Assembly (NCBI GenBank): GCA_046597185.1
Contig: JBKJLF010000066.1
Coordinates: 1-7,274 of the forward strand
DNA length: 7,274 nucleotides
Reading direction: 5' to 3'
Origin: CAMBDR01 sp046597185
Lineage (GTDB): Bacteria; Pseudomonadota; Gammaproteobacteria; Burkholderiales; Burkholderiaceae_D
The notes beneath the pieces were generated by a model. That model had not been told where the DNA came from. It searched no databases and worked only from the letters and a program-made list of their open reading frames with translations. Numbering within the stretch: position 1 is the stretch's first letter; each line of letters opens with the position of its first letter. Both the position numbers and the translations under genes were made by a program. Positions 1-7,095 of this stretch are shown here, piece after piece.

Positions 1-895
1 CCCGCGCTTCTCCGCACGCCACGTGCCCCTGCGTGAGCGCCATGCGCCCATACCCGCTGGCCGTCTTGGTCCCCGCCCCCGCCACCGAAAACGCTTCCTT
101 GATCAAGGTTTCCAACTCATCCCACAACGATTGTTTTTGCACCCCGCGCAGCGGTGCCACCATGGCGCGCAAGGTGAGCGGCGTTTGCACCACCAAAAAT
201 GGAATCGGCACCGGATTGTGCCAAGGCGCAGGAATATTCTGTGCTGCCAGCGCGGTTGCCGCATCGCCACCAGCCACATACCAATCGCCATAATGCGGCG
301 TCATCACATCCACCAGCAACTTCACTGGTTCGCTCGGCAACACATCAAAAAACTGCAACTGCCCCGCCGCTTCGGTATCACCAAACAATTCTTGCCCCAG
401 CGTGGCTTCATTTCCCTGCCAATGCGTTAAAAAAGCCCGCAACAAACCCTTGAAGGCGCTGGCAGGCAGATACGGTACGCCCAGCGTGGGGTGCCAAGTC
501 AAACCATTTTCTATCGGATGCGGGTTACCGCTCCCGGTTAAAAAGCGCCAATCCAGGTCCAATTCAAACATTTGCCCATTAATCGCCTCGCACAGGCGTG
601 CGCGCCGGGCATGCGCTTGCTGTAATTGTTCCGGGTATCCCGCCTTTTTTCCATCAAATTGTTTAAGCCAGGCAGATTTTGCCGTATCACCATTGCCTTT
701 ATCGCCCGCGCCAGATGCTGCCTTGCCCTCTTTCTTGAGCAAATCGTGGTACGCACCCTTATCCGCTTCGCCACCAAACGGGCAAAAGCGCTCAAAGCGC
801 TCAAAGCGCAAGGCCAGATTGCTGGCCGCAGCGCCAGTTAGCGCCGTGCGGTAAGCGTCAGCAAAACCAGCGTAAATATCGTCATTATTTGCCAT
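1..895 (-). CDS. cmr6: Type III-B RAMP protein Cmr6 (3' end cut off by window edge)
   Basis: Cmr6 is a Cas7-like RAMP subunit that caps the crRNA 3' side of the Cmr complex next to Cmr1. I translated the frame from the ATG at 895 to the window edge: 298 codons without a stop, so the C-terminus is missing. Residues 120-136 (TGSGNPHPIENGLTWHP) and 141-153 (PYLPASAFKGLLR) match the family pattern of a T/SG.G..HP.E.G segment followed by a YxPASSxKGxLR-like helix. Residues 273-283 (GAGTKTASGYG) are the C-terminal glycine-rich RAMP loop, so little sequence should be missing. Residues 54-75 are a low-complexity K/G/A stretch, probably a loop. GAGGAG at 906-911 lies 10 bases before the start. The ATG overlaps the end of cmr5 by 11 bp, which fits translational coupling. 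Sure of the family; the end is unknown. Confidence 0.93.
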   Translation of the reverse strand, partial: MANNDDIYAGFADAYRTALTGAAASNLALRFERFERFCPFGGEADKGAYHDLLKKEGKAASGAGDKGNGDTAKSAWLKQFDGKKAGYPEQLQQAHARRARLCEAINGQMFELDLDWRFLTGSGNPHPIENGLTWHPTLGVPYLPASAFKGLLRAFLTHWQGNEATLGQELFGDTEAAGQLQFFDVLPSEPVKLLVDVMTPHYGDWYVAGGDAATALAAQNIPAPWHNPVPIPFLVVQTPLTLRAMVAPLRGVQKQSLWDELETLIKEAFSVAGAGTKTASGYGRMALTQGHVACGEAR

Positions 896-1304
896 CGATT
901 TTTTGCTCCTCAAACGCCTTGGCCAACCGTTTGATGTGGATCAACAAGGCCAGGGTTTCACGCGTGGCCAGCATATATTGTTCCATATCATTTTTGGCCA
1001 GCCGCACCAACACATCTTCGTCCGGCGCGCCTTGCAGTATCAGCAAACCCGCGCAGTCGGCATCTTTACCGCACAGCCAATCGCCAATTTGCTGGTACAG
1101 GCGTTGGTAATCCGGCTCATTCTTGGCCTTGCAAAATAACAGCGCCTGGTGCAAACCGCTTTGCATCACCTGGGCAGGCAAGCTACGGGTGCGCACCGAA
1201 TATTTATCAAAATCCGCACCCAGCTCGGCCTTGGCTTGCAACACCACGCGCATGGCGTAATCCAGCCGCAGTTGTTCCAGTGTTCGAACTTGCGCCCCGT
1301 TCAT
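885..1304 (-). CDS. cmr5: Type III-B small subunit Cmr5
   Basis: Cmr5 is the small all-helical subunit (Cas11 role) that forms the minor filament of the Cmr complex beside Cmr4 and helps hold crRNA and target RNA. From the ATG at 1304 the product is 139 residues, a normal length. Typical features are an N-terminal helix RTLEQLRLDYAMRVV, a central SGLHQALLFCKAK helix with the later YQQIGDWLC, and a C-terminal ATRETLALLIHIKRLAKAF helix, which is the best family signature. The frame stays open upstream to a TTG at 1319, but I chose the ATG because it makes an ATGA overlap with the cmr4 stop and has AAGGGG 5 bases upstream. Its 3' end overlaps cmr6 by 11 bp. There is no catalytic residue to expect; the role is structural. 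Confidence 0.93.
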   Translation of the reverse strand: MNGAQVRTLEQLRLDYAMRVVLQAKAELGADFDKYSVRTRSLPAQVMQSGLHQALLFCKAKNEPDYQRLYQQIGDWLCGKDADCAGLLILQGAPDEDVLVRLAKNDMEQYMLATRETLALLIHIKRLAKAFEEQKIDGK

Positions 1305-2245
1305 GGCTGCCCCTTGCAAACATGCACTTCAAACCAACCCATGCCCGTGGTTTCATTGCCGCCAACGCGCAAAAAACCCTGTTGATTGGGAAAGCGCCCC
1401 AACAGTTGCGCCAGCAATTGCGCGCCCACTTGCGGTGCTTCGCTCTTGCGCTCGTCTTCGCAGGCCAGCGGCAAAAACATCAGCGTTTCGGGCGGCAGGG
1501 TTTCTTCATAAAATAGTGCGGTATCTTGCGTGGTTTTGTTTTCATTGAGTTTGATATGCGGTGCCACGCTGGTGGCCGATTCGGCCAAAAAGCCAAAGCG
1601 CTGGTCAGAAATAATCAATAGCCGTTCGATTAATTCGCTGCGCGCGGTGTGGGGGCCAAACAAATCGGCCAGCAAGTCAAGCCAGGGCATGATGGTGGCA
1701 TCGGCACGCTGCGCCTTAAACAGGTATTCACGCAGAAAAATATCTTTTTGCGCGGGTAAGCTGTCTGAAAAATGCAGCGCGCCATTGGGAATAAGCAATT
1801 CGGGCACTGGCGCGCAAGGCGCACCGATGCGAAAGCGCGCCCGGCTACGCGCCAGCCGCGCCAGCGCGCTCGGGCAGGTGACCCAGCGAAAGGCGGCATC
1901 CAGCGCGGCCACGGGTAGCGCCAGCAATTGCATGTCACTCACCAGCAAGGCCCCCGCTTGCATGCCCGGTTTGGTTTGATTGGCTTGATCAGTTTGCCCG
2001 GACTGATCAGCGCTGCCAAACAGCGCGGCGACATCAATGGCCTCATTGCCTGCGCCATTTTCTGCTGTGGCGCGCTGCCGGGTGCAGGCTTCACGCAGTG
2101 CGCCCTTCACGCTGCTGGCAAACACCACGGGCCAGTTATTGTGTTTTTCGCGCTGAATCGGTAAATCCACCACGCCCCGCGCGTCGTCGCTGCCGGCGTG
2201 GATCGGTGCTACGGCACGTAGGCCGAGTAAGGCACTTGCTTGCAT
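1301..2245 (-). CDS. cmr4: Type III-B backbone RNase Cmr4 (Cas7 family)
   Basis: Cmr4 is the repeated backbone subunit of the Cmr complex and the endoribonuclease that cuts crRNA-bound target RNA at 6-nt intervals. The product has 314 residues, normal for the family. Visible hallmarks are PIHAGSD at 14-20, GVVDLPIQRE at 24-33 (Asp27 is the expected catalytic Asp by family position), the SSVKGALR helix at 44-51, GALLVSDMQLLALPV at 98-112 leading to FRWVTCPSALAR at 119-130, the ALFYEETLPPETL segment in the second half, and the C-terminal glycine-rich loop GGNETTGMGW at 295-304. Residues 80-94 are a Q/T/D/N-rich insert before GALLVSD, likely a loop. Its ATG shares one base with the cmr3 stop (TAATG). 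A strong AAGGAG sits at 2253-2258, 7 bases upstream. It should be expressed in excess of its neighbours because several copies enter each complex. Confidence 0.96.
   Translation of the reverse strand: MQASALLGLRAVAPIHAGSDDARGVVDLPIQREKHNNWPVVFASSVKGALREACTRQRATAENGAGNEAIDVAALFGSADQSGQTDQANQTKPGMQAGALLVSDMQLLALPVAALDAAFRWVTCPSALARLARSRARFRIGAPCAPVPELLIPNGALHFSDSLPAQKDIFLREYLFKAQRADATIMPWLDLLADLFGPHTARSELIERLLIISDQRFGFLAESATSVAPHIKLNENKTTQDTALFYEETLPPETLMFLPLACEDERKSEAPQVGAQLLAQLLGRFPNQQGFLRVGGNETTGMGWFEVHVCKGQP
1310..1315 (-). promoter_or_regulatory. Ribosome binding site deciding the cmr5 start
   Basis: On the minus strand this reads AAGGGG, 5 bases before the ATG at 1304. It lies inside the last codons of cmr4. 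It supports the ATG over the in-frame TTG at 1319, which would overlap cmr4 by 19 bp. Confidence 0.5.
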
Positions 2246-3456
2246 TATGCTTCTCCTTCTTTCCAGGTTGCCAGCGCGAACTCGCCGCGCCCCAATTTTT
2301 TACCTATCCCCAGCCGGGTACGCGCCAGCCGCTTAAATTCGCCATGCAATAATTGCCCAAACCAAACGCTGCCCGCAGGCACCAGCGCACGTGCGCCCTG
2401 CCCCAGGCGGGCGCTCTCTGGCTTGCGCCCCGCGTCGTCTACCCTGCCCGGTATGGCGCTGCCCTCCAGCACGCGCTTGCCGATTACCGCACTCCACAGG
2501 CGCAGATTAAAACGGTCGCCACTGGCATGAAACACGCTGCTCCAGCTTTGCGCCTGCCCGACCTGAGTGCAGGGGTCGGGCGTGAATTCTTGCGGTAGCC
2601 AGTTACCGTTAAAATCCATGGCGCTGGTGGCCACCAGAATCACGTTTTGCCCGGCAAAGCGTTCTGGCAAAATGGCGTCGTCCAACGTCACCCCAGGTAA
2701 AACGCCCACCTGTGCCATACGCCCTTCCGCGCCCAGGCGCACCTGCAAACCACTGCCAATATGCTGTTCCAGTTGGGTTAAATACTGTTCTTGCGCCAAA
2801 TCAGCCAGTCCGCTTGCTTTATCGGGCGAAACGCGCAAGGTGATTGCAAAGCCCAGCGTTGGCTGAATGCGCAAATGTTCAGTCTGATACAGTGCCCCCT
2901 CGTCACTCAAGGCGGTTTGCGCCACCCGCGCAATGCCAAGGCGGGCTTCGCGGGTGACATAATCTTCCAGCTTGATGGGTTTAACACTGGCTTGGCTATC
3001 GGCCAGCAACTGAATAAAATCGTCCCGCGCCAACCAGGTTTGCTGCGGAGCCTGCCATGCTTTGCCCGTATCTTGTGCGCACTGCGCTGGCAGAGTCGGC
3101 AAGCGCACCCGCCCCATATCGCACCATGTGGCGGTGGCGGATGGCAACAGCGTGGCGCGCCGGGGCGTAGCCGAATCTGCCGCCACCCCGGATTGCTCGA
3201 CAATATGCAGCGGCCAAGGGTAGAGGCGTTGCCATTGTTGATGATGATCAATACAAGGCCACGGGCCGGCCATACGCAAATTACCTGCCAGCGCATCGGC
3301 GCGGCCACAGGCTTGCTGCATCAGCGCGCGCACTGCGCCTTCAAACGCACGCGCAGGCGGTGGAAACATACTGCGCAGCCATGCGCTATTGCCGGGGCGT
3401 AGTTCCTGAAAAAACCAGGTGTCCTGTGCTTGAAAAATCAGGGTCAATTGCTTCAT
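2245..3456 (-). CDS. cmr3: Type III-B RAMP protein Cmr3 (Cas5 family)
   Basis: Cmr3 is the Cas5-like subunit that pairs with Cmr2 and binds the 5' tag of the crRNA at the foot of the complex. The product has 403 residues, within the family range. The N-terminal FFQELRPG (15-22) is the family's F.D.RPF-like element, followed by SMFPPPARAFEGAVRALM (29-46), the conserved 'FPP.P.T..GA.R..' segment. Residues 167-180 (YVTREARLGIARVA) and GALYQTEHLRI (187-197) match the typical 'E.R.GI.......EG.LY..E..R' core. The ATG overlaps the cmr2 stop as ATGA, with GGAAGGAA at 3464-3471, 7 bases upstream. The final glycine-rich region (IGKRVLEGSAIPG) is a looser match than in well-studied Cmr3 proteins. Confident call. 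Confidence 0.94.
   Translation of the reverse strand: MKQLTLIFQAQDTWFFQELRPGNSAWLRSMFPPPARAFEGAVRALMQQACGRADALAGNLRMAGPWPCIDHHQQWQRLYPWPLHIVEQSGVAADSATPRRATLLPSATATWCDMGRVRLPTLPAQCAQDTGKAWQAPQQTWLARDDFIQLLADSQASVKPIKLEDYVTREARLGIARVAQTALSDEGALYQTEHLRIQPTLGFAITLRVSPDKASGLADLAQEQYLTQLEQHIGSGLQVRLGAEGRMAQVGVLPGVTLDDAILPERFAGQNVILVATSAMDFNGNWLPQEFTPDPCTQVGQAQSWSSVFHASGDRFNLRLWSAVIGKRVLEGSAIPGRVDDAGRKPESARLGQGARALVPAGSVWFGQLLHGEFKRLARTRLGIGKKLGRGEFALATWKEGEA
2253..2258 (-). promoter_or_regulatory. Strong ribosome binding site of cmr4
   Basis: Reads AAGGAG on the minus strand, 7 bases before the ATG, within the last codons of cmr3. It is the best Shine-Dalgarno sequence in the operon. This fits Cmr4 being the subunit needed in most copies, though that link is my inference. 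Confidence 0.6.
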
Positions 3457-5402
3457 GGCAAATTTCCTTCCACACCATTGATATTTTCCAGCAAAAATTG
3501 CAGCAAGGGTAACAGCGCTGCCTGTGGCGCAGCAAGCGGCGAATCGGGTAGCGGCGCGGGCAGCGGCGCGGGCAGCGGCGCGGCCAGATGCAGCAAATTG
3601 TCAATCAGGCGCGCAATCCGCTGCTCGCGCTGCAATGTGGCTTCGTTCTGCCGCCGGGGCAGGCCGTGGCGATATTCCTCGCGTAACAAATGTTTGCAGG
3701 CATCATCAAGCTGTGCATTGTGGCCACTGCGTTGCCAGAGCGGTGCCAGTTCTTGCAGCACCGCATGGGCGCGTTGGAAAAATTGCTGGGAAAACTGTTT
3801 TGCCTGCCCGCCCTGGCTGGCATCCTGCGCTATTTCTTGCAGCAGATCCGGCAAGCTGGTGTGCTCTGCCGATTCGAACAGATTTTGCCATTTTTGCGCA
3901 AAGGTCAGGTTCAAGCCCGAGCGTTTCCACACCTGAAAGGCCACACTGTCACGCCCGCACTGGCGTTTGGCGACATCATCGAGCAAATGGTGCGCGGCGT
4001 CCAATAGCTGCGTGAGTGGGGTTTTGGTATGCGCATACAGCAAGGCGCAAGAGATGCTGGCCTTGGGCAGCGCATTGCTTGGCGCGGCGGCTGCCATGGC
4101 CTTGGCAAATGCCTGCAAATAAGCGTTGCGCAACTGTACGGCACAGGCCAAGGCGGTGTTGGGTGGCAGCAGCGCCAACACATCATCGCCACCCGCATAC
4201 ACCAAAAAACCGGAATGCTGATCCACAATGACGGCTACATCAGTGGTGAACTGCTTGAGCGCCGCTGCCACCACCCCCGGTGCGTGCTTGAGCATGCGTC
4301 CCATATGGTCGCCATCCATCAGCAAGAGCGCATAGTGTTTGGCGGGTTTGGCATCAAGCAGCTTATACAGCGCATTCAGGCTGGCTAACAATGGTTGGTT
4401 GGCGTCGGGGGATGACAGTTCGGCGTTGGCCACTTCATTGGCAAACCAGTATGGCGCGTTCAGGCTGCAACTGTCGTCAAGGTGTTGGTGGGTCGTTTTG
4501 GCGCTTTGCACCATGCGCAACCGGGTTTGGGCTTCGTCTGTGCCTACGCCAAGGCTGGTGGCCAGTTTTTCATGTGCGGCAAGCGCTTCGGGTGTGGCTT
4601 TGGCCAGCAGAGCAGCCAGCCAGGGGCTTGCTGCCAGGTAGTGGGTGGAAGGCGCGTTGGGTGGTAAGGGCCAACCTTTGAGGCCAAGGTTTTCATCTTT
4701 AAACTGGCTGAAGGCTTTGGCAAAATGGCGTTTAATCAGGGCGGGGGCGCACAGGTCTTCTTTTCTGGCGTTGTTGTCATCGCGGCTCAGGCGGTAGCCA
4801 TTATTTTCGGCGGCTTGCCGTTGGGCGTCGGACAAAGGCAGTGCCTGCCAGCCCGCCATGAGGGCGCAAAATGGCGCGCCTTCGGGCTGGCGCGGGTGGC
4901 TGCGCCAGGGTTTGCGGGCGTCGAAGGCGGCGGGGTCCTCTTTATCGGCCATGAGCCACGAAATTTCCCACAGGCCGCCGGGTTGATCGCCAATTTGCCG
5001 TTGCCAGATTGCTTGCGCGCCGGGTGCGGTTGCGGCTGGTGCGCCTGCGAACATGCACTCACGCGTATGCGTAGCGAGCGCCTGCCACGCGGCGCGCACG
5101 GCTGCATCCACCTCTGCGGGGGCGAAGTTTTCATCAACTTGCATGCAAAAGCGGTTGGGTATGGCCCCCACTTTGGCCAGTAAGCTGCCTGCGGCGGGTG
5201 CGGCCTTATCGGCTGCCAGCCAATCCAGATAGTCGGCTGGCGGCAAGGGGTAGAGTGGTGTCGCGCCTTGGCGTTGGGCGCACAGCATGGCGACCCCGGC
5301 CAGCCAGGAAAGCAGAAAAGACCCGCCCCAAAAATCATTGGTGCGGCGCGCCTGGTTGACAAATTCTTGTACCGGGCCGATGGAGAAGTGGAAATAGGTC
5401 AT
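3453..5402 (-). CDS. cmr2: Cas10/Cmr2, cyclic-oligoadenylate synthase subunit without HD domain
   Basis: Cmr2 is the large Cas10 subunit of the type III-B complex. When target RNA is bound, its Palm domains are expected to convert ATP to cyclic oligoadenylate. The 649-residue product starts directly in the first Palm region: FSIGPVQEFVNQARRT at 6-21 and FWGGSFLLSW at 24-33, segments that in full-length Cmr2 follow an N-terminal HD nuclease domain. No such domain is present, no His-Asp pair occurs anywhere in the protein, and cmr1 ends 6 bp upstream. The second Palm has MDGDHMG at 362-368 and an intact YAGGDDVLALLP at 402-413, with GGDD at 404-407. I see no CxxC pairs, so the zinc-binding motif reported in Pyrococcus Cmr2 seems absent. 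Residues 490-649 are the helical C-terminal domain, with an (APLP)3 linker at 608-619. No clear Shine-Dalgarno precedes the ATG, which suggests coupling to cmr1. Confidence 0.95.
   Translation of the reverse strand: MTYFHFSIGPVQEFVNQARRTNDFWGGSFLLSWLAGVAMLCAQRQGATPLYPLPPADYLDWLAADKAAPAAGSLLAKVGAIPNRFCMQVDENFAPAEVDAAVRAAWQALATHTRECMFAGAPAATAPGAQAIWQRQIGDQPGGLWEISWLMADKEDPAAFDARKPWRSHPRQPEGAPFCALMAGWQALPLSDAQRQAAENNGYRLSRDDNNARKEDLCAPALIKRHFAKAFSQFKDENLGLKGWPLPPNAPSTHYLAASPWLAALLAKATPEALAAHEKLATSLGVGTDEAQTRLRMVQSAKTTHQHLDDSCSLNAPYWFANEVANAELSSPDANQPLLASLNALYKLLDAKPAKHYALLLMDGDHMGRMLKHAPGVVAAALKQFTTDVAVIVDQHSGFLVYAGGDDVLALLPPNTALACAVQLRNAYLQAFAKAMAAAAPSNALPKASISCALLYAHTKTPLTQLLDAAHHLLDDVAKRQCGRDSVAFQVWKRSGLNLTFAQKWQNLFESAEHTSLPDLLQEIAQDASQGGQAKQFSQQFFQRAHAVLQELAPLWQRSGHNAQLDDACKHLLREEYRHGLPRRQNEATLQREQRIARLIDNLLHLAAPLPAPLPAPLPDSPLAAPQAALLPLLQFLLENINGVEGNLP
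3548..3583. repeat. Three 12-bp tandem repeats inside cmr2
   Basis: Three adjacent 12-bp units read GTAGCGGCGCGG, GCAGCGGCGCGG and GCAGCGGCGCGG; only the second base of the first differs. On the minus strand they encode APLP three times (Cmr2 residues 608-619), a proline-rich linker before the last helix. The unit is a multiple of 3, so copy number can change without breaking the frame. Confidence 0.85.
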
Positions 5403-5408
5403 GGTGAG

Positions 5409-6779
5409 TTAAGGCAAATTTTGGGCAGAAGTGAATCGATTAAGAAACTTATCGATTAATGCATAATCGAATTTCAGCTTGGCAATGGGAATATCAGGAC
5501 AAAACTCATCTTCTTTGCAGAGCTTAACGTGTAAGCTGGCCCCTTCTGGCAGGAAAACGGAAGGTAAGGTATACAGGGCTGCCACCACTTTATCGTCTAA
5601 GCTGGTGATATGAATGTGCAGCGGCGAAGCGCGTCGCCCATCCAGTTTTTCTGCCAGTTTTACTGAGATTTCTTTGCCCAGTTCAAAACCATAAGGCAGG
5701 CCGTAAATCATCCGCACGGGGGGTGGCATCTGCTGTGGGCTGGCAAGGCTGATGGTAGATTCTTTTCGCTCGTGGCGCGGCAATTTAGCCAAATTGTTGC
5801 CTATGGCTTTGGCTTTTGCAATCCAGTGGTGATCCTCTTCGTAGAAACATTGGGCAGTAAAATTACCCAGCGTTTTGCGGATGCCATTGCCAGCAGCATA
5901 GCCGGAACTGCGCTCAACCAGAAATTCCTCCCCTATTCGCGCTAACATTTGCCATGGGGATGTCACTGATGCGCTATTGGACTGTATTGGGCGTGGTTCA
6001 TAATTTGTGGCATTGCGTGCGAGAAGGCGTATTTGGTTGGATTGATCCGGCACCACCAGCCGCATGCGCGCTGAATCGCAAAACGATGGCAACAACGAAA
6101 GCGGTGGCGACGGCAGGGTAAATAATTTGCGCAATTCTGCGGTGTACGTTTGTACATCGCTGGCAAAGCCGTTTTGATTAAGTTTGGTCATGCGCACACT
6201 ACCAAAGCCACGGTTTTGGCGGCTACCCAGGTTGCCGAGCAGGCCAAACGCTTTCAACGCTTCAAGAATTTGGGTTTGATCCTGTTGCGGTACAAAGCCC
6301 AATCGTGGGCAGTGCAAAATCAGGGTGACGGAAAAAGTGCCCGTGTCAAGCGCCGTGCGCAGCATTCTGGCAGGCTTTTTTTGTTTTTTGTTTTCGCTCT
6401 CATACAAACCTTGTCCGAGCAAATAAATAATGCCTGGATCAAGTTCCTTCTTTGGTGCGCGCCATAACCCTAGGCCGCTTTTGTGTTGCACCGTTACTTG
6501 CAGCAAACCTTGTCCACCATGCGCCTTGGTGCTGGCAAACCCAAACAAACGCATTTCTGCCTGATGCAAGCAAGCGAGTGCGCCATCGATAGCCGTTGCC
6601 TCTTTTTGGATTATTGGCCAATTCAGCACCCGCCACCAATACCGCAGTGCCGCCTTAATTGCTTTGGGGTCGATACAACTGGCCTTATCTTTATTTGCAC
6701 CACCGATAAATGCGGGCGTTACCAATTCAAATTCGGCACAGATTTTAGTGTAATGGGGCATGGGCAAATTAGCTTTCAT
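5409..6779 (-). CDS. cmr1: Type III-B RAMP protein Cmr1
   Basis: Cmr1 is a double-RAMP subunit at the head of the Cmr complex, next to Cmr6, where it contacts the crRNA 3' end and helps target capture. The product has 456 residues. The N-terminus shows the first RAMP fold: FELVTPAFIGGA at 17-28, IDPKAIKAALRYWWRVL at 36-52, and RLFGFASTKAHGGQGLL at 77-93, with the glycine-rich loop GNLGSRQNRGFGSV at 182-195. A second RAMP half follows, ending with GRRASPLHIHI at 381-391. The ATG at 6779 gives the longest product; an in-frame ATG at 6761 (MPHYTK) would drop six residues and begin closer to the conserved core. Neither has a clear ribosome binding site. It is first in the operon. Its DNA is visibly more AT-rich than cmr2 (24 of 60 G/C at 5461-5520 against 45 of 60 at 4861-4920), although the family assignment is firm. 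Confidence 0.95.
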   Translation of the reverse strand: MKANLPMPHYTKICAEFELVTPAFIGGANKDKASCIDPKAIKAALRYWWRVLNWPIIQKEATAIDGALACLHQAEMRLFGFASTKAHGGQGLLQVTVQHKSGLGLWRAPKKELDPGIIYLLGQGLYESENKKQKKPARMLRTALDTGTFSVTLILHCPRLGFVPQQDQTQILEALKAFGLLGNLGSRQNRGFGSVRMTKLNQNGFASDVQTYTAELRKLFTLPSPPLSLLPSFCDSARMRLVVPDQSNQIRLLARNATNYEPRPIQSNSASVTSPWQMLARIGEEFLVERSSGYAAGNGIRKTLGNFTAQCFYEEDHHWIAKAKAIGNNLAKLPRHERKESTISLASPQQMPPPVRMIYGLPYGFELGKEISVKLAEKLDGRRASPLHIHITSLDDKVVAALYTLPSVFLPEGASLHVKLCKEDEFCPDIPIAKLKFDYALIDKFLNRFTSAQNLP

Positions 6780-6822
6780 GAATAATCATAAAAATACAGC
6801 TAGCAGGATTAGTTTCTACTTT

Positions 6823-6850
6823 ATAGTAATCGTCATGCAAATTCGTTCAA
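6823..6850 (-). promoter_or_regulatory. Candidate sigma70-type promoter for the cmr operon
   Basis: On the minus strand, TTGAAC (6845-6850) and TACTAT (6823-6828) are separated by 16 bp, each matching 4 of 6 consensus bases. An overlapping TATAAA is an alternative -10 with a longer 19-bp spacer. Transcription would begin near 6815, giving a leader of roughly 35 bases before the cmr1 ATG. This is the only reasonable candidate I see close to cmr1. It is a visual match only. Confidence 0.4.
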
Positions 6851-7050
6851 GTCGGGCTGTTTTTTGATGTAAAACACAGTTGGCGCTGATGATTTGTAGT
6901 TTATTTACATGAGCGGATGAGGGATGGTGCATGCTTAAGTTAGAATAAAAGTCGCGGTGCGAGTGTAAACGCTGCGTGGCGGCGCGGTGCTCATTTGCGG
7001 GATGCGGATGGTCGATATTATTGCTAGATAAATAATGAATTGCCCTGTTC

Positions 7051-7095
7051 TGCGCGAACCCCAAGTGCAGGCGCATTCCCCTTGAGGTTCGCGCA
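7051..7095. repeat. 15-bp inverted repeat in the leader
   Basis: TGCGCGAACCCCAAG at 7051-7065 is the reverse complement of CTTGAGGTTCGCGCA at 7081-7095 in 14 of 15 positions, with 15 bases between. It could be a dyad operator, a binding site for a nucleoid or adaptation protein, or an RNA hairpin. It is not followed by a T-run, so it is not a classical terminator. Confidence 0.8.

Noticed and set aside
744..755. HD dipeptide in Cmr6 (YHDLL, residues 49-53) as a displaced HD nuclease
   Set aside because: It is an isolated dipeptide in a low-complexity N-terminal region of a RAMP protein, with none of the other His/Asp residues of an HD fold.
538..804. 88-codon minus-strand reading frame inside cmr6
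   Set aside because: The frame starting at 895 encodes clear Cmr6 motifs across the same bases, so this is an out-of-frame shadow.
885..1319. Longer cmr5 starting at TTG 1319
   Set aside because: The ATG at 1304 gives an ATGA overlap with cmr4 and has a better-placed ribosome binding site. The five extra residues would add nothing conserved.
2791..3402. 203-codon plus-strand reading frame antisense to cmr3
   Set aside because: Cmr3 motifs on the minus strand explain this stretch. The antisense product is Arg/Gln/His-rich with no family resemblance, as expected for a shadow of a GC-rich gene.
4725..5183. 152-codon plus-strand reading frame antisense to cmr2
   Set aside because: It lies wholly within cmr2, in a region needed to link the two Palm segments, and its Gly/Cys/Ala-rich translation matches nothing known to me.
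6859..6875. GTTTT/AAAAC palindrome upstream of cmr1
   Set aside because: Five weak base pairs with no gene ending nearby; too little to call a terminator or operator.
7017..7036. ATTATT/AATAAT hairpin as a terminator or binding site
   Set aside because: A 6-bp all-A/T stem with an 8-base loop is weak and common in AT-rich leaders. There is no T-run or other support.
6816..7076. 86-codon minus-strand reading frame in the leader region
   Set aside because: It overlaps the candidate cmr1 promoter and an arm of the leader inverted repeat, shows no recognisable domain or ribosome binding site, and has the irregular composition of non-coding DNA.
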